A DNA stretch of 64,000 nt, from the NCBI GenBank assembly GCA_946887075.1, contig CAMPKA010000010.1, positions 1-64,000 of the forward strand, in the 5' to 3' direction. This document shows, piece by piece, positions 26,159 to 36,400 of the stretch. A model generated the notes under the pieces. It had not been told where the DNA came from. It saw only the letters and a program-made list of their open reading frames with translations, and did not search any database. The DNA comes from an uncultured Salinimicrobium sp. (lineage in GTDB: Bacteria; Bacteroidota; Bacteroidia; Flavobacteriales; Flavobacteriaceae). The translations under genes and the position numbers were made by a program. The first letter of the stretch is position 1. Every line of letters begins with the position of its first letter.

Positions 26159-29146
26159 ATGAAAAAAAATTACAGTAGGTTCTTTATTATCGCAATAGTC
26201 ACGGTTGTAATTCTTCTTTATGTACTTGCCACCAAAAGTTATGCCTCGGGAATTACAGATTTTCAGCATACTGTTACCGGAGTGGTCGAGGATGAAAACG
26301 GGGTTCCCGTTCCAGGGGTAACCATTATTGTTCAGGGAACAAACCGTGGTACCACAACAAACCTGGACGGAAATTACCTGATGATAGTTCCCCCTGAGGG
26401 CGTCCTTGTTTTCTCCTTTGTCGGGTTCAAAAAAATGGAAGTTCCTGTGGAAGGCCGAAGCGAGATCAATGTTATCCTGGTTCGGGACATTGCTTCACTT
26501 GAGGAGGTCGAGATCAATGCAGGGTACTACCATACAACAAAAAGGAAGAGTACGGGAAACATTTCAAGAGTCACAGCAGAGGAAATCGAAATGCAACCTG
26601 TCACAAGCCCATTACAAGCCCTTCAAGGACGTATGGCCGGAGTAGAAATATTACCCGAAGGAGAATATCCGGGAATGGCACCTACAATTCGGATTAGAGG
26701 GAGAAATAGCCTGAGAGAGGAGGGAAATTTGCCCTTATACATTATAGACGGAGTCCCAATTAATGCAACCCCAATAGAAAGCAGAAGTTACTTGGGACTC
26801 TCTGGGATTGATCCCTTAAGCACTTTGAACCTCAATAACATCCAAAGTATTGAAGTTTTAAAGGATGCGGATGCCACGGCAATCTATGGTTCCCGTGGCG
26901 CTAATGGAGTGGTCTTGATTACAACGAAGAAAGGTGAATTTTCTGACAAGGGAATCCATGCAAGTGTGTATACGGGAGCTGCCACAATGCCAAACCGGCT
27001 GGATTTATTAAATACGGAACAATATCTACGGCTGCGCAAGCAGGCTTTGGAAAACGATGGCATAGAACCCGCTGTAGGTAACGCGCCCGATCTGGTACTA
27101 TGGGATCAGGCCAGGTACACTGATTGGCAGGATATCATTTTTGGCGGCACTTCAGCAATACATGATCTTAATTTTTCAGCTGTGGGGGGAAATGATAACA
27201 CGATTTTCCGAATTGGAGGATCCTATCATAGCCAGGGAACCATTTACCCGGCCGAGTTTGACTATGAAAAAACCACTGCTGCCCTGAATATTAGACATAC
27301 TTCAGATAGCAGAAAGTTGTCTTTGAATCTTTCTTTGAGCTATGGTCTCGACGATTCGGATGCAATTGGAAAAATCGACCTTTTATCCTCCACCTTCTTT
27401 ATACCGCCGAATGCCCCCAGGTTGTTTAATGAGGATGGAAGTTTACATTGGGAGGAATGGTCAGAGGCCGGATGGAGTAATCCTTTCGAGGGATTTTATA
27501 ATAGAAGTGAAACGAAAAACAACAATTTAATATCCAATTTGGGGGTGTCTTATGAAATTCTACCTGGGCTTAGTATAAAATCAACCCTCGGCTATACTGA
27601 TTACAACAGTGATGAATCGATCGAAATGCCAAAGAGGTCCTACAGTCCTGAAAGTTCCGAAAATATAGATCACCAATCCTCTCACCTTCAAAATGATAGA
27701 AAATCGTGGATTGTGGAACCTCAATTAACCTTTACTGAAAAAATCGGAAATGGTATTATAGATGCATTGTTGGGAGGCACAATCCAGGAAAACACTTATG
27801 GTATTACGGGTTTCCTTGCCTCAGGATACGTAACAGAATCTTTAATAGGAAGCTTGTCAGCAGCTCAAACAATATCAAATTCCTCCGGCGAGGAAACCCG
27901 GTATCGTTACGCAGGCCTTTATGGAAGATTGGGATTCTCATGGGAGGAAAAATATTTTCTTAATGTCACTGGAAGAAGAGACGGTTCTTCCAGGTTTGGA
28001 CCAGGCAACCGATTTGGCAATTTTGGAGCTGTAGGAGCTGCATGGATCTTCAGCGATGAGACTTTTATTGAAAAGAACCTTCCGTTTTTAACCTTTGGGA
28101 AATTAAGGGGAAGCTTTGGAACAGCAGGTAACGACCAAATAGGTGATTATGGATATTTTGATGCTTATGAAGCTACCCCGGGGCCGGGAGGCTTGTATCC
28201 AGTTCAGCTTGCTAATGCCGAGTACTCGTGGGAAGTCAACAAAAAACTGGAAGCAGCAGTTGATTTAGGTTTCTTAAGTGATAGGTTGATGCTAGGGGTA
28301 AGCTGGTACCGAAATCGGTCATCAAATCAACTGGTGGGTTATGTGTTACCTTTTATAACCGGCTTCTCCAGTGTTCAGGCTAATTTGCCTGCCACAGTAG
28401 AAAACACAGGGGTCGAGGTTACTTTTTCCTCTCTGAACCTTAGGACAACAGATTTCAACTGGGAAACCTCTTTCAATATTACCTTCCCTAAGAACGAGTT
28501 GATTTCTTACCCCAATATTGACCAATCCTCCTATGCCTTCAAATATAAGGTAGGGTATCCATTGAATATAGACCTGCTCTATGATTACCAGGGTATTGAT
28601 CCTGAAACCGGTCTCTACAGGGTAAGAGATGTCAACGAAGATGGAAGGTTCGATTACTCAGATCGCGTTGTGATTCAAAATTGGGGAAGAGATTTCTATG
28701 GAGGCTTGAGTAATAATTTGACGTACAAAAATTTTTCTCTTCAGTTTCTAGTGCGCTTTGTTCAACAGAAAGGAAAAATTTCCCTTTTCAATGCGGGTGA
28801 AATTGGAAATCAACGGACAATAGTAATGGAAGCATTGGAAAATGACTCAAGATTTCAGAAAGTGTCTGCATCTTTAGAAGCAGCCAGGGCATATTCGCGT
28901 GTTTTAAATTCCAATCGACCTATTGTGGATGCTTCCTACGCGCGGCTGGAATCCCTCTCTTTAGGATATCAAATTCCAACTTCTGTGGTCAGGAAAGTCT
29001 TATTAACCAAAGCGAGGGTTTTTCTCAATGGCCAAAATCTTTTTACAGTTACTGATTACACCGGCCTGGATCCTGAACATCCATTGTCCGGACTGCGATT
29101 TTCTGGATTGAGAACCATTACAGGAGGTATTCAACTGCAATTCTAA
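26159..29146 (+). CDS. SusC/RagA family TonB-dependent outer-membrane transporter
   Basis: 995-residue outer-membrane receptor. A signal-anchor-like N-terminus (about 8-30) is followed by a carboxypeptidase-regulatory-like domain (about 38-115, TGVVEDENGVPVPGVTIIVQGTNRGTTT), a TonB box region and the plug (about 140-260). The plug has the SusC marks RIRGRNSLREEGNLPLYIIDGVP and IEVLKDADATAIYGSRGANGVVLITTKKG. The rest is a 22-strand barrel ending GGIQLQF. SusC barrels import ligands captured by the SusD lid. There is no N-terminal STN signalling domain. It is first in a susC-susD-M16-M16 series, which points to peptides rather than glycans as substrate (inference). Confidence 0.96.
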   Translation: MKKNYSRFFIIAIVTVVILLYVLATKSYASGITDFQHTVTGVVEDENGVPVPGVTIIVQGTNRGTTTNLDGNYLMIVPPEGVLVFSFVGFKKMEVPVEGRSEINVILVRDIASLEEVEINAGYYHTTKRKSTGNISRVTAEEIEMQPVTSPLQALQGRMAGVEILPEGEYPGMAPTIRIRGRNSLREEGNLPLYIIDGVPINATPIESRSYLGLSGIDPLSTLNLNNIQSIEVLKDADATAIYGSRGANGVVLITTKKGEFSDKGIHASVYTGAATMPNRLDLLNTEQYLRLRKQALENDGIEPAVGNAPDLVLWDQARYTDWQDIIFGGTSAIHDLNFSAVGGNDNTIFRIGGSYHSQGTIYPAEFDYEKTTAALNIRHTSDSRKLSLNLSLSYGLDDSDAIGKIDLLSSTFFIPPNAPRLFNEDGSLHWEEWSEAGWSNPFEGFYNRSETKNNNLISNLGVSYEILPGLSIKSTLGYTDYNSDESIEMPKRSYSPESSENIDHQSSHLQNDRKSWIVEPQLTFTEKIGNGIIDALLGGTIQENTYGITGFLASGYVTESLIGSLSAAQTISNSSGEETRYRYAGLYGRLGFSWEEKYFLNVTGRRDGSSRFGPGNRFGNFGAVGAAWIFSDETFIEKNLPFLTFGKLRGSFGTAGNDQIGDYGYFDAYEATPGPGGLYPVQLANAEYSWEVNKKLEAAVDLGFLSDRLMLGVSWYRNRSSNQLVGYVLPFITGFSSVQANLPATVENTGVEVTFSSLNLRTTDFNWETSFNITFPKNELISYPNIDQSSYAFKYKVGYPLNIDLLYDYQGIDPETGLYRVRDVNEDGRFDYSDRVVIQNWGRDFYGGLSNNLTYKNFSLQFLVRFVQQKGKISLFNAGEIGNQRTIVMEALENDSRFQKVSASLEAARAYSRVLNSNRPIVDASYARLESLSLGYQIPTSVVRKVLLTKARVFLNGQNLFTVTDYTGLDPEHPLSGLRFSGLRTITGGIQLQF

Positions 29147-29156
29147 AAAAACAAAA

Positions 29157-30536
29157 ATGAAAAATTACAATATAACCCTTATCGGGCTCCTTTATTTGCT
29201 GACAAGTCTATTCATGTCATGTGAAGATTACCTTGATATAGAGCCACCGGCTCATAAAATTGTCAGCAAGACTGTGTTTGAGAATGACGAAACAGCAATC
29301 GGTGCAATGATTGGCATCGAAAACCAGTTAGCTTCGGTTCACTTCAGTTACGGGGGGGGCGGGAGCATTACTGTGCTGGCAAGCTTGTCTGCCGATGAAC
29401 TAATGCCTATTTACACTACCAAAATTCCTTATATGGAATTTGAACAACATGAAATCCAACCGAATAATCCTCACAACGCTAGTCTTTGGTCCAGTGCGTA
29501 CAACATGATCTATATGACAAATTCCTTAATTGAAGGCTTATCAAACTCGAATGGGCTCTCTGAAGAAATCCGTCAGCGCATAGAAGGCCAAGCAAAGTTC
29601 GTTCGTGCTTTTACCTATTTCTATCTCGTAAACCTGTATGGCGAGATCCCTCTGATAACAAATACTGATTACCATGCAAATTCTTTGGCGGCAAAAAATC
29701 CAGAAGGACAAATCTATGATCAGATTATTACTGATCTCCATGATGCGATGGAATTAATACCAGTGGATTTTGAAGGATCAGAACGGACCAATATCAACAG
29801 GTACACAGCAATGGCATTAATGGCTAGAGTTCAACTTTTCCTGGAGAACTGGGGTCAGGCCGAAAGCATGAGTACTGGAGTGATTCTTCAAAACAATTAT
29901 GAAATCCTGGAGGATTTGAAGCTGGTATTCCTGGCGAATAGCCGGGAAGCCATTTGGCAAATTTCTCCAGAGGGAAAGGGTAGCCCGTTGACAAATACGA
30001 GCGAAGGGGGAACTTTTATAATTCGTCCTATATTCTATTTTCTGGCTCAATTCCAACTCGAACCTTCCTTCGTCAGCTCCTTCCAACCGGAAGATAAACG
30101 ACTTTCCGAATGGATCGAACTCCACGTTGGTACAGGTTACTACTTTCCTCATAAATACAAGGTCTACAGTAGTACAGAAGAAGTAACGGAATATTCTATG
30201 GTGCTTCGATTAGCTGAACAATATTTGATCCGTGCTGAGGCGAGGGCCAGGCAAGGGAACCTTTCCGGCGCCATTGAAGATCTTGATGTGATCAGAGGGA
30301 GAGCCGGATTAGATCTTATTGCTGAAACGCTCCCTGAAATTGAGCAGGAGGAATTATTGAATCTGATAATGAAGGAGCGGAAGAAGGAGCTGTTTACGGA
30401 ATGGGGTCATCGGTGGCTTGACCTTAAACGTACCGGGAGAGCTGGAACTATCTTTGGCGTCGAAGAATCCTGGCAGCAAACCGATCTATTCTACCCGATC
30501 CCAGAATCCGAAAGAATGAAGAACCCAAATTTATAA
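29157..30536 (+). CDS. SusD/RagB family nutrient-binding lipoprotein
   Basis: 459-residue surface lipoprotein. The lipobox LFMSC puts the lipidated Cys at 22, followed by EDYLDIEPPAHKIVS, the usual SusD start. TPR-type helices include QAKFVRAFTYFYLVNLYGEIPL and YTAMALMARVQLFLENWGQAESM; near the C-terminus ERKKELFTEWGHRWLDLKRTGRA and LFYPIPESE are family marks. It forms the lid on the upstream SusC. The protein ends at NPNL, where many relatives continue with TQNPGY, so it seems to lack the last few residues. It is 10 bp after susC and 4 bp before the peptidase. Confidence 0.94.
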   Translation: MKNYNITLIGLLYLLTSLFMSCEDYLDIEPPAHKIVSKTVFENDETAIGAMIGIENQLASVHFSYGGGGSITVLASLSADELMPIYTTKIPYMEFEQHEIQPNNPHNASLWSSAYNMIYMTNSLIEGLSNSNGLSEEIRQRIEGQAKFVRAFTYFYLVNLYGEIPLITNTDYHANSLAAKNPEGQIYDQIITDLHDAMELIPVDFEGSERTNINRYTAMALMARVQLFLENWGQAESMSTGVILQNNYEILEDLKLVFLANSREAIWQISPEGKGSPLTNTSEGGTFIIRPIFYFLAQFQLEPSFVSSFQPEDKRLSEWIELHVGTGYYFPHKYKVYSSTEEVTEYSMVLRLAEQYLIRAEARARQGNLSGAIEDLDVIRGRAGLDLIAETLPEIEQEELLNLIMKERKKELFTEWGHRWLDLKRTGRAGTIFGVEESWQQTDLFYPIPESERMKNPNL

Positions 30537-33462
30537 TTGAATGATGACTATTGATAATATTTTCACACAGTTCAGAATGAACATTTTGATAATTTTTCTT
30601 CTGATTGCATTTACCGCAGAGGGCCAATCGGAGCCTGAGAGCGAATTCGAATTAACGCCTCTGGACAGCAGTATAAGGTATGGTCGACTTGATAACGGAT
30701 TCACTTACTTTATTAAATCCGTGCCCGCGCCTCAATCCAAACTTTTTTTGAGGTTCTACAATGCAGCAGGTTACAGCCAGGAAGAAGAAGGTCACCCTGG
30801 TACCGCACATATGGTAGAGCATCTTATATTTAAAGGAACCGAGGAATTTCCGGAGGGAATCCATCTTAGTCCCAGAACAAAGGAACTGGGGATGGATATT
30901 TTTGACATGCTGGCTTTCAACAGCAAGATTGTAACCAGCTATTACTTCGACGCTCCGGCAAATAACCCTGAGGCTCTAGATGTGGGACTGGATTATTTTG
31001 AAGAAATCGCTAATGGCGCGAAGTTAGCGGAAGAGGATATACTAAGTGTGGCAGGGGAAGTGCGCCAGGAATATACAGAAGGGAGGGAGGATATTGAGAG
31101 ATTAGGCGTTGATGCAAGGTTTAATAGCAAATTCTATCCATGTGGTGGGGATTATTCAGACTATGTTGAACATCTTGAAAATATTGATCCGGAAGTGATC
31201 CGGCGCTTCTATCGAGACTGGTATCGACCTGACCGGTTAGCTATAGTTGTTGTTGGGGATATAGGTGATATCGATGCATTAGAACAGCAGATAATACAAA
31301 GATTCTCCGACCTGGAAATGCCGGAAAATCCAAAGAAAATCTCTAATTGCGATTCCTTATTTTATAGTCGTCCCCCCCAGTATCATGTTGTAGAGCGGAA
31401 AGCCTTTTTCTCTGAATTGATGCCGGACGAAGAATTTGATTTCAAAATGATTTTTCGGGATCGCAAAACACATAGAAGCAAAGGCTCCCTGGAAGGTCTC
31501 AAGAGACGTATTCTTAAAAAATTACTGAATGGAGCACTAAGCCGGAGAATGGCACAATTAGAAGCTCAATACGGTTCTTATGAAGTTCTCTTAAGAAATT
31601 CCTATACAAATGAGCTTCCCCCTTCAACAGAGATAGGGGTCAGGGCTGGAGGTATTGAGGTGAAGACAGCGGTCTTAAAAGTTCTGCAACTCATTCTTCA
31701 ACTTCGGCAGTACGGTGTTTTGAAGAGTGAATGGAAAGAAATAAAGGAAAACCAGCTACAAAACCTGAGTTACAACAATGTCGAGAACCCGGAATACTGG
31801 ATTCATGAGATTGTAGGGTACTATTCCCGAGGAGAAGCCCTTCCTTCAGACAAGCAGCAATATCTGATGAGTTGGTTGTCGGACCTTGATAGAACTTCAT
31901 TTAATGATTTTGTTAAGCAGTATTTTTTGAACCCACCAGAAGATATAGGAATAATGGCACCCACGGGTCACTCGGCTCTATCTCTGACGGAAGATGAAGT
32001 TCGTTTATGGATCGAGAATGCTTTCAATGAACCTGTAGAACCTTATGAACCGCCCAAGGTTCCGATGAATTTAATGACCGCCGAAGAAATAGCAGCCTTG
32101 TCGCACGGGGAACCGATAATGGAGAGCCCAGGGCCAACAGGCGGCAAAGAATTTTTACTGAGGAACGGCCTTAAACTGGTAATCAAATCCGTAGAACCAA
32201 CTGCCGGAGCCTACAAGGACAAGATTATGATCCACGGGTATTCGGAGAGGGGAGCTAAGTGCTTTCCAAAAGGACAGTTTTACTCGGCAGTAAACGCCCC
32301 AAATATAGTAGCATTTTCCGGGGTGGGTGGAATGGACAGATTAGAAATTGATCGTTTTCTTTCGAGCAAAGATATGCTAAGAGGAGTGGTTTCTCCGTAT
32401 ATCGGTTATCATGAAACTGGAGTGCAGGCAGTGGCAATTCCTGAAAACCTCGAATCGGTACTTCAACTGATGTATCTTTATTTTACGAGCCCCAACAGGA
32501 ATCCTGTTGCTTTCAAAGACTGGAAAAGGAAAGAATTCGAACATTTGAGTGATCCATTTTATTCTCGTTACGATTATGAGGTCAAAAGGGTCATCGGAGA
32601 TCCATCAGTTCTGACCAGTTTCCGTGGAAAGAAAATGCTCAGGCAGTCCTCAGATTACTCCAAAGTAATGGAGGAGACAAAACTGGACCGCGCTCTGGAA
32701 ATCTATGAGGCGCTTTTCGGAAATGCCAGTGATTTTACATTTGTTGTTACAGGCAATTTTGATATACAAAAAGTAAAGCCAATTCTATTGAAGTATTTGG
32801 GCAGTCTCCCTAATAAGCCATCTTCTGTTGAATTCACATCAGCCGTAATAACGGAGGAGAATTCCCCTGAAGGGCCGAGATATTATGAATTTGCTCCCCC
32901 ACAATACTTCACCTTCAAGAATGTCGGATATGGTTCGATCTTCCTGGAGGAGGCGGTTAATCCAGATGACTGGCAGGAGCAGATAAAAGTAAAGGCATTG
33001 GCCAAAATAACGAAGTTCAAGAACTTTGCCTTAAGGTTCGAAAAGGGCTACTCCCTTTATGGAGTCCACGGTGAGGGAGACTATAACGAGAATACAAACC
33101 GATATGAACTCAACTTTTACTTCGAGTGTGTTCCGAAAGAATACTTGGAAATAAGAAGGGAATTCCACAAGATCATATCGAGTTTAATATCCGAACCGGT
33201 TTCTCAAGGTTTTTTTGAACAAATCATGAAAGACCTGTATGAAGACTATGAGGTTGAAGGAAAAGGGGGTGAGCATTGGAAAATTCATCAGGATTTATAT
33301 GAGCACTACAGGTATGGACAACCTATCATAGATGCTGCTGAAGTCGAAAGTTACCTCAGATCCCTTACTCGTTGGGATATCCTGGAGACAGCAAAAAAAT
33401 ACTATAAGCCAAAGAATTTTTATGAGTTTTCAATGATGAGCAGTACTCCGGTGTTCAGATAG
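30417..33462 (+). repeat. 3,046-bp direct repeat, copy 1
   Basis: Copy 1 of a tandem duplication with a period of 3,063 bp. It starts inside the susD 3' end, covers the last ~120 bp of susD and the whole M16 gene, and ends exactly at the M16 stop. Comparing it with 33480-36525, I found one mismatch (C at 30434, T at 33497) in the part before the peptidase. The encoded 973-residue proteins read identically. The base-by-base match over the full length was spot-checked, not computed. Confidence 0.92.
30541..33462 (+). CDS. M16 family zinc metallopeptidase, copy 1
   Basis: 973-residue pitrilysin/insulinase-type peptidase with an N-terminal signal segment (NILIIFLLIAFTAEGQ). The inverted zinc motif HxxEH is H90-x-x-E93-H94 in HPGTAHMVEHLIFKGT, and the distal Glu ligand is probably E173 or E177 in AGEVRQEY. 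Two M16 halves are present; the second has no zinc motif, as normal for single-chain members. The product should be periplasmic or cell-surface and degrade oligopeptides. It starts 4 bp after susD, so it belongs to the susCD operon. ATG 30541 was used; ATG 30577 gives a more typical signal peptide and is also possible. Confidence 0.93.
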   Translation: MMTIDNIFTQFRMNILIIFLLIAFTAEGQSEPESEFELTPLDSSIRYGRLDNGFTYFIKSVPAPQSKLFLRFYNAAGYSQEEEGHPGTAHMVEHLIFKGTEEFPEGIHLSPRTKELGMDIFDMLAFNSKIVTSYYFDAPANNPEALDVGLDYFEEIANGAKLAEEDILSVAGEVRQEYTEGREDIERLGVDARFNSKFYPCGGDYSDYVEHLENIDPEVIRRFYRDWYRPDRLAIVVVGDIGDIDALEQQIIQRFSDLEMPENPKKISNCDSLFYSRPPQYHVVERKAFFSELMPDEEFDFKMIFRDRKTHRSKGSLEGLKRRILKKLLNGALSRRMAQLEAQYGSYEVLLRNSYTNELPPSTEIGVRAGGIEVKTAVLKVLQLILQLRQYGVLKSEWKEIKENQLQNLSYNNVENPEYWIHEIVGYYSRGEALPSDKQQYLMSWLSDLDRTSFNDFVKQYFLNPPEDIGIMAPTGHSALSLTEDEVRLWIENAFNEPVEPYEPPKVPMNLMTAEEIAALSHGEPIMESPGPTGGKEFLLRNGLKLVIKSVEPTAGAYKDKIMIHGYSERGAKCFPKGQFYSAVNAPNIVAFSGVGGMDRLEIDRFLSSKDMLRGVVSPYIGYHETGVQAVAIPENLESVLQLMYLYFTSPNRNPVAFKDWKRKEFEHLSDPFYSRYDYEVKRVIGDPSVLTSFRGKKMLRQSSDYSKVMEETKLDRALEIYEALFGNASDFTFVVTGNFDIQKVKPILLKYLGSLPNKPSSVEFTSAVITEENSPEGPRYYEFAPPQYFTFKNVGYGSIFLEEAVNPDDWQEQIKVKALAKITKFKNFALRFEKGYSLYGVHGEGDYNENTNRYELNFYFECVPKEYLEIRREFHKIISSLISEPVSQGFFEQIMKDLYEDYEVEGKGGEHWKIHQDLYEHYRYGQPIIDAAEVESYLRSLTRWDILETAKKYYKPKNFYEFSMMSSTPVFR

Positions 33463-33480
33463 TGGAGTGTAACACACCAC
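33462..33480 (+). promoter_or_regulatory. Imperfect hairpin in the spacer between the two repeat copies
   Basis: GTGGAGTGT and ACACACCAC pair around a central base with one A-A mismatch, starting at the last base of the copy 1 stop. No T-run. It may limit read-through or protect the mRNA 3' end. Confidence 0.45.
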
Positions 33481-36400
33481 TTGACCTTAAACGTACTGGG
33501 AGAGCTGGAACTATCTTTGGCGTCGAAGAATCCTGGCAGCAAACCGATCTATTCTACCCGATCCCAGAATCCGAAAGAATGAAGAACCCAAATTTATAAT
33601 TGAATGATGACTATTGATAATATTTTCACACAGTTCAGAATGAACATTTTGATAATTTTTCTTCTGATTGCATTTACCGCAGAGGGCCAATCGGAGCCTG
33701 AGAGCGAATTCGAATTAACGCCTCTGGACAGCAGTATAAGGTATGGTCGACTTGATAACGGATTCACTTACTTTATTAAATCCGTGCCCGCGCCTCAATC
33801 CAAACTTTTTTTGAGGTTCTACAATGCAGCAGGTTACAGCCAGGAAGAAGAAGGTCACCCTGGTACCGCACATATGGTAGAGCATCTTATATTTAAAGGA
33901 ACCGAGGAATTTCCGGAGGGAATCCATCTTAGTCCCAGAACAAAGGAACTGGGGATGGATATTTTTGACATGCTGGCTTTCAACAGCAAGATTGTAACCA
34001 GCTATTACTTCGACGCTCCGGCAAATAACCCTGAGGCTCTAGATGTGGGACTGGATTATTTTGAAGAAATCGCTAATGGCGCGAAGTTAGCGGAAGAGGA
34101 TATACTAAGTGTGGCAGGGGAAGTGCGCCAGGAATATACAGAAGGGAGGGAGGATATTGAGAGATTAGGCGTTGATGCAAGGTTTAATAGCAAATTCTAT
34201 CCATGTGGTGGGGATTATTCAGACTATGTTGAACATCTTGAAAATATTGATCCGGAAGTGATCCGGCGCTTCTATCGAGACTGGTATCGACCTGACCGGT
34301 TAGCTATAGTTGTTGTTGGGGATATAGGTGATATCGATGCATTAGAACAGCAGATAATACAAAGATTCTCCGACCTGGAAATGCCGGAAAATCCAAAGAA
34401 AATCTCTAATTGCGATTCCTTATTTTATAGTCGTCCCCCCCAGTATCATGTTGTAGAGCGGAAAGCCTTTTTCTCTGAATTGATGCCGGACGAAGAATTT
34501 GATTTCAAAATGATTTTTCGGGATCGCAAAACACATAGAAGCAAAGGCTCCCTGGAAGGTCTCAAGAGACGTATTCTTAAAAAATTACTGAATGGAGCAC
34601 TAAGCCGGAGAATGGCACAATTAGAAGCTCAATACGGTTCTTATGAAGTTCTCTTAAGAAATTCCTATACAAATGAGCTTCCCCCTTCAACAGAGATAGG
34701 GGTCAGGGCTGGAGGTATTGAGGTGAAGACAGCGGTCTTAAAAGTTCTGCAACTCATTCTTCAACTTCGGCAGTACGGTGTTTTGAAGAGTGAATGGAAA
34801 GAAATAAAGGAAAACCAGCTACAAAACCTGAGTTACAACAATGTCGAGAACCCGGAATACTGGATTCATGAGATTGTAGGGTACTATTCCCGAGGAGAAG
34901 CCCTTCCTTCAGACAAGCAGCAATATCTGATGAGTTGGTTGTCGGACCTTGATAGAACTTCATTTAATGATTTTGTTAAGCAGTATTTTTTGAACCCACC
35001 AGAAGATATAGGAATAATGGCACCCACGGGTCACTCGGCTCTATCTCTGACGGAAGATGAAGTTCGTTTATGGATCGAGAATGCTTTCAATGAACCTGTA
35101 GAACCTTATGAACCGCCCAAGGTTCCGATGAATTTAATGACCGCCGAAGAAATAGCAGCCTTGTCGCACGGGGAACCGATAATGGAGAGCCCAGGGCCAA
35201 CAGGCGGCAAAGAATTTTTACTGAGGAACGGCCTTAAACTGGTAATCAAATCCGTAGAACCAACTGCCGGAGCCTACAAGGACAAGATTATGATCCACGG
35301 GTATTCGGAGAGGGGAGCTAAGTGCTTTCCAAAAGGACAGTTTTACTCGGCAGTAAACGCCCCAAATATAGTAGCATTTTCCGGGGTGGGTGGAATGGAC
35401 AGATTAGAAATTGATCGTTTTCTTTCGAGCAAAGATATGCTAAGAGGAGTGGTTTCTCCGTATATCGGTTATCATGAAACTGGAGTGCAGGCAGTGGCAA
35501 TTCCTGAAAACCTCGAATCGGTACTTCAACTGATGTATCTTTATTTTACGAGCCCCAACAGGAATCCTGTTGCTTTCAAAGACTGGAAAAGGAAAGAATT
35601 CGAACATTTGAGTGATCCATTTTATTCTCGTTACGATTATGAGGTCAAAAGGGTCATCGGAGATCCATCAGTTCTGACCAGTTTCCGTGGAAAGAAAATG
35701 CTCAGGCAGTCCTCAGATTACTCCAAAGTAATGGAGGAGACAAAACTGGACCGCGCTCTGGAAATCTATGAGGCGCTTTTCGGAAATGCCAGTGATTTTA
35801 CATTTGTTGTTACAGGCAATTTTGATATACAAAAAGTAAAGCCAATTCTATTGAAGTATTTGGGCAGTCTCCCTAATAAGCCATCTTCTGTTGAATTCAC
35901 ATCAGCCGTAATAACGGAGGAGAATTCCCCTGAAGGGCCGAGATATTATGAATTTGCTCCCCCACAATACTTCACCTTCAAGAATGTCGGATATGGTTCG
36001 ATCTTCCTGGAGGAGGCGGTTAATCCAGATGACTGGCAGGAGCAGATAAAAGTAAAGGCATTGGCCAAAATAACGAAGTTCAAGAACTTTGCCTTAAGGT
36101 TCGAAAAGGGCTACTCCCTTTATGGAGTCCACGGTGAGGGAGACTATAACGAGAATACAAACCGATATGAACTCAACTTTTACTTCGAGTGTGTTCCGAA
36201 AGAATACTTGGAAATAAGAAGGGAATTCCACAAGATCATATCGAGTTTAATATCCGAACCGGTTTCTCAAGGTTTTTTTGAACAAATCATGAAAGACCTG
36301 TATGAAGACTATGAGGTTGAAGGAAAAGGGGGTGAGCATTGGAAAATTCATCAGGATTTATATGAGCACTACAGGTATGGACAACCTATCATAGATGCTG

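Noticed and set aside
30652..30864. Repeated minus-strand small ORFs inside both peptidase copies (also at 33715, 31691, 34754 and others)
   Set aside because: They recur only because the peptidase gene is duplicated; they are antisense shadows.
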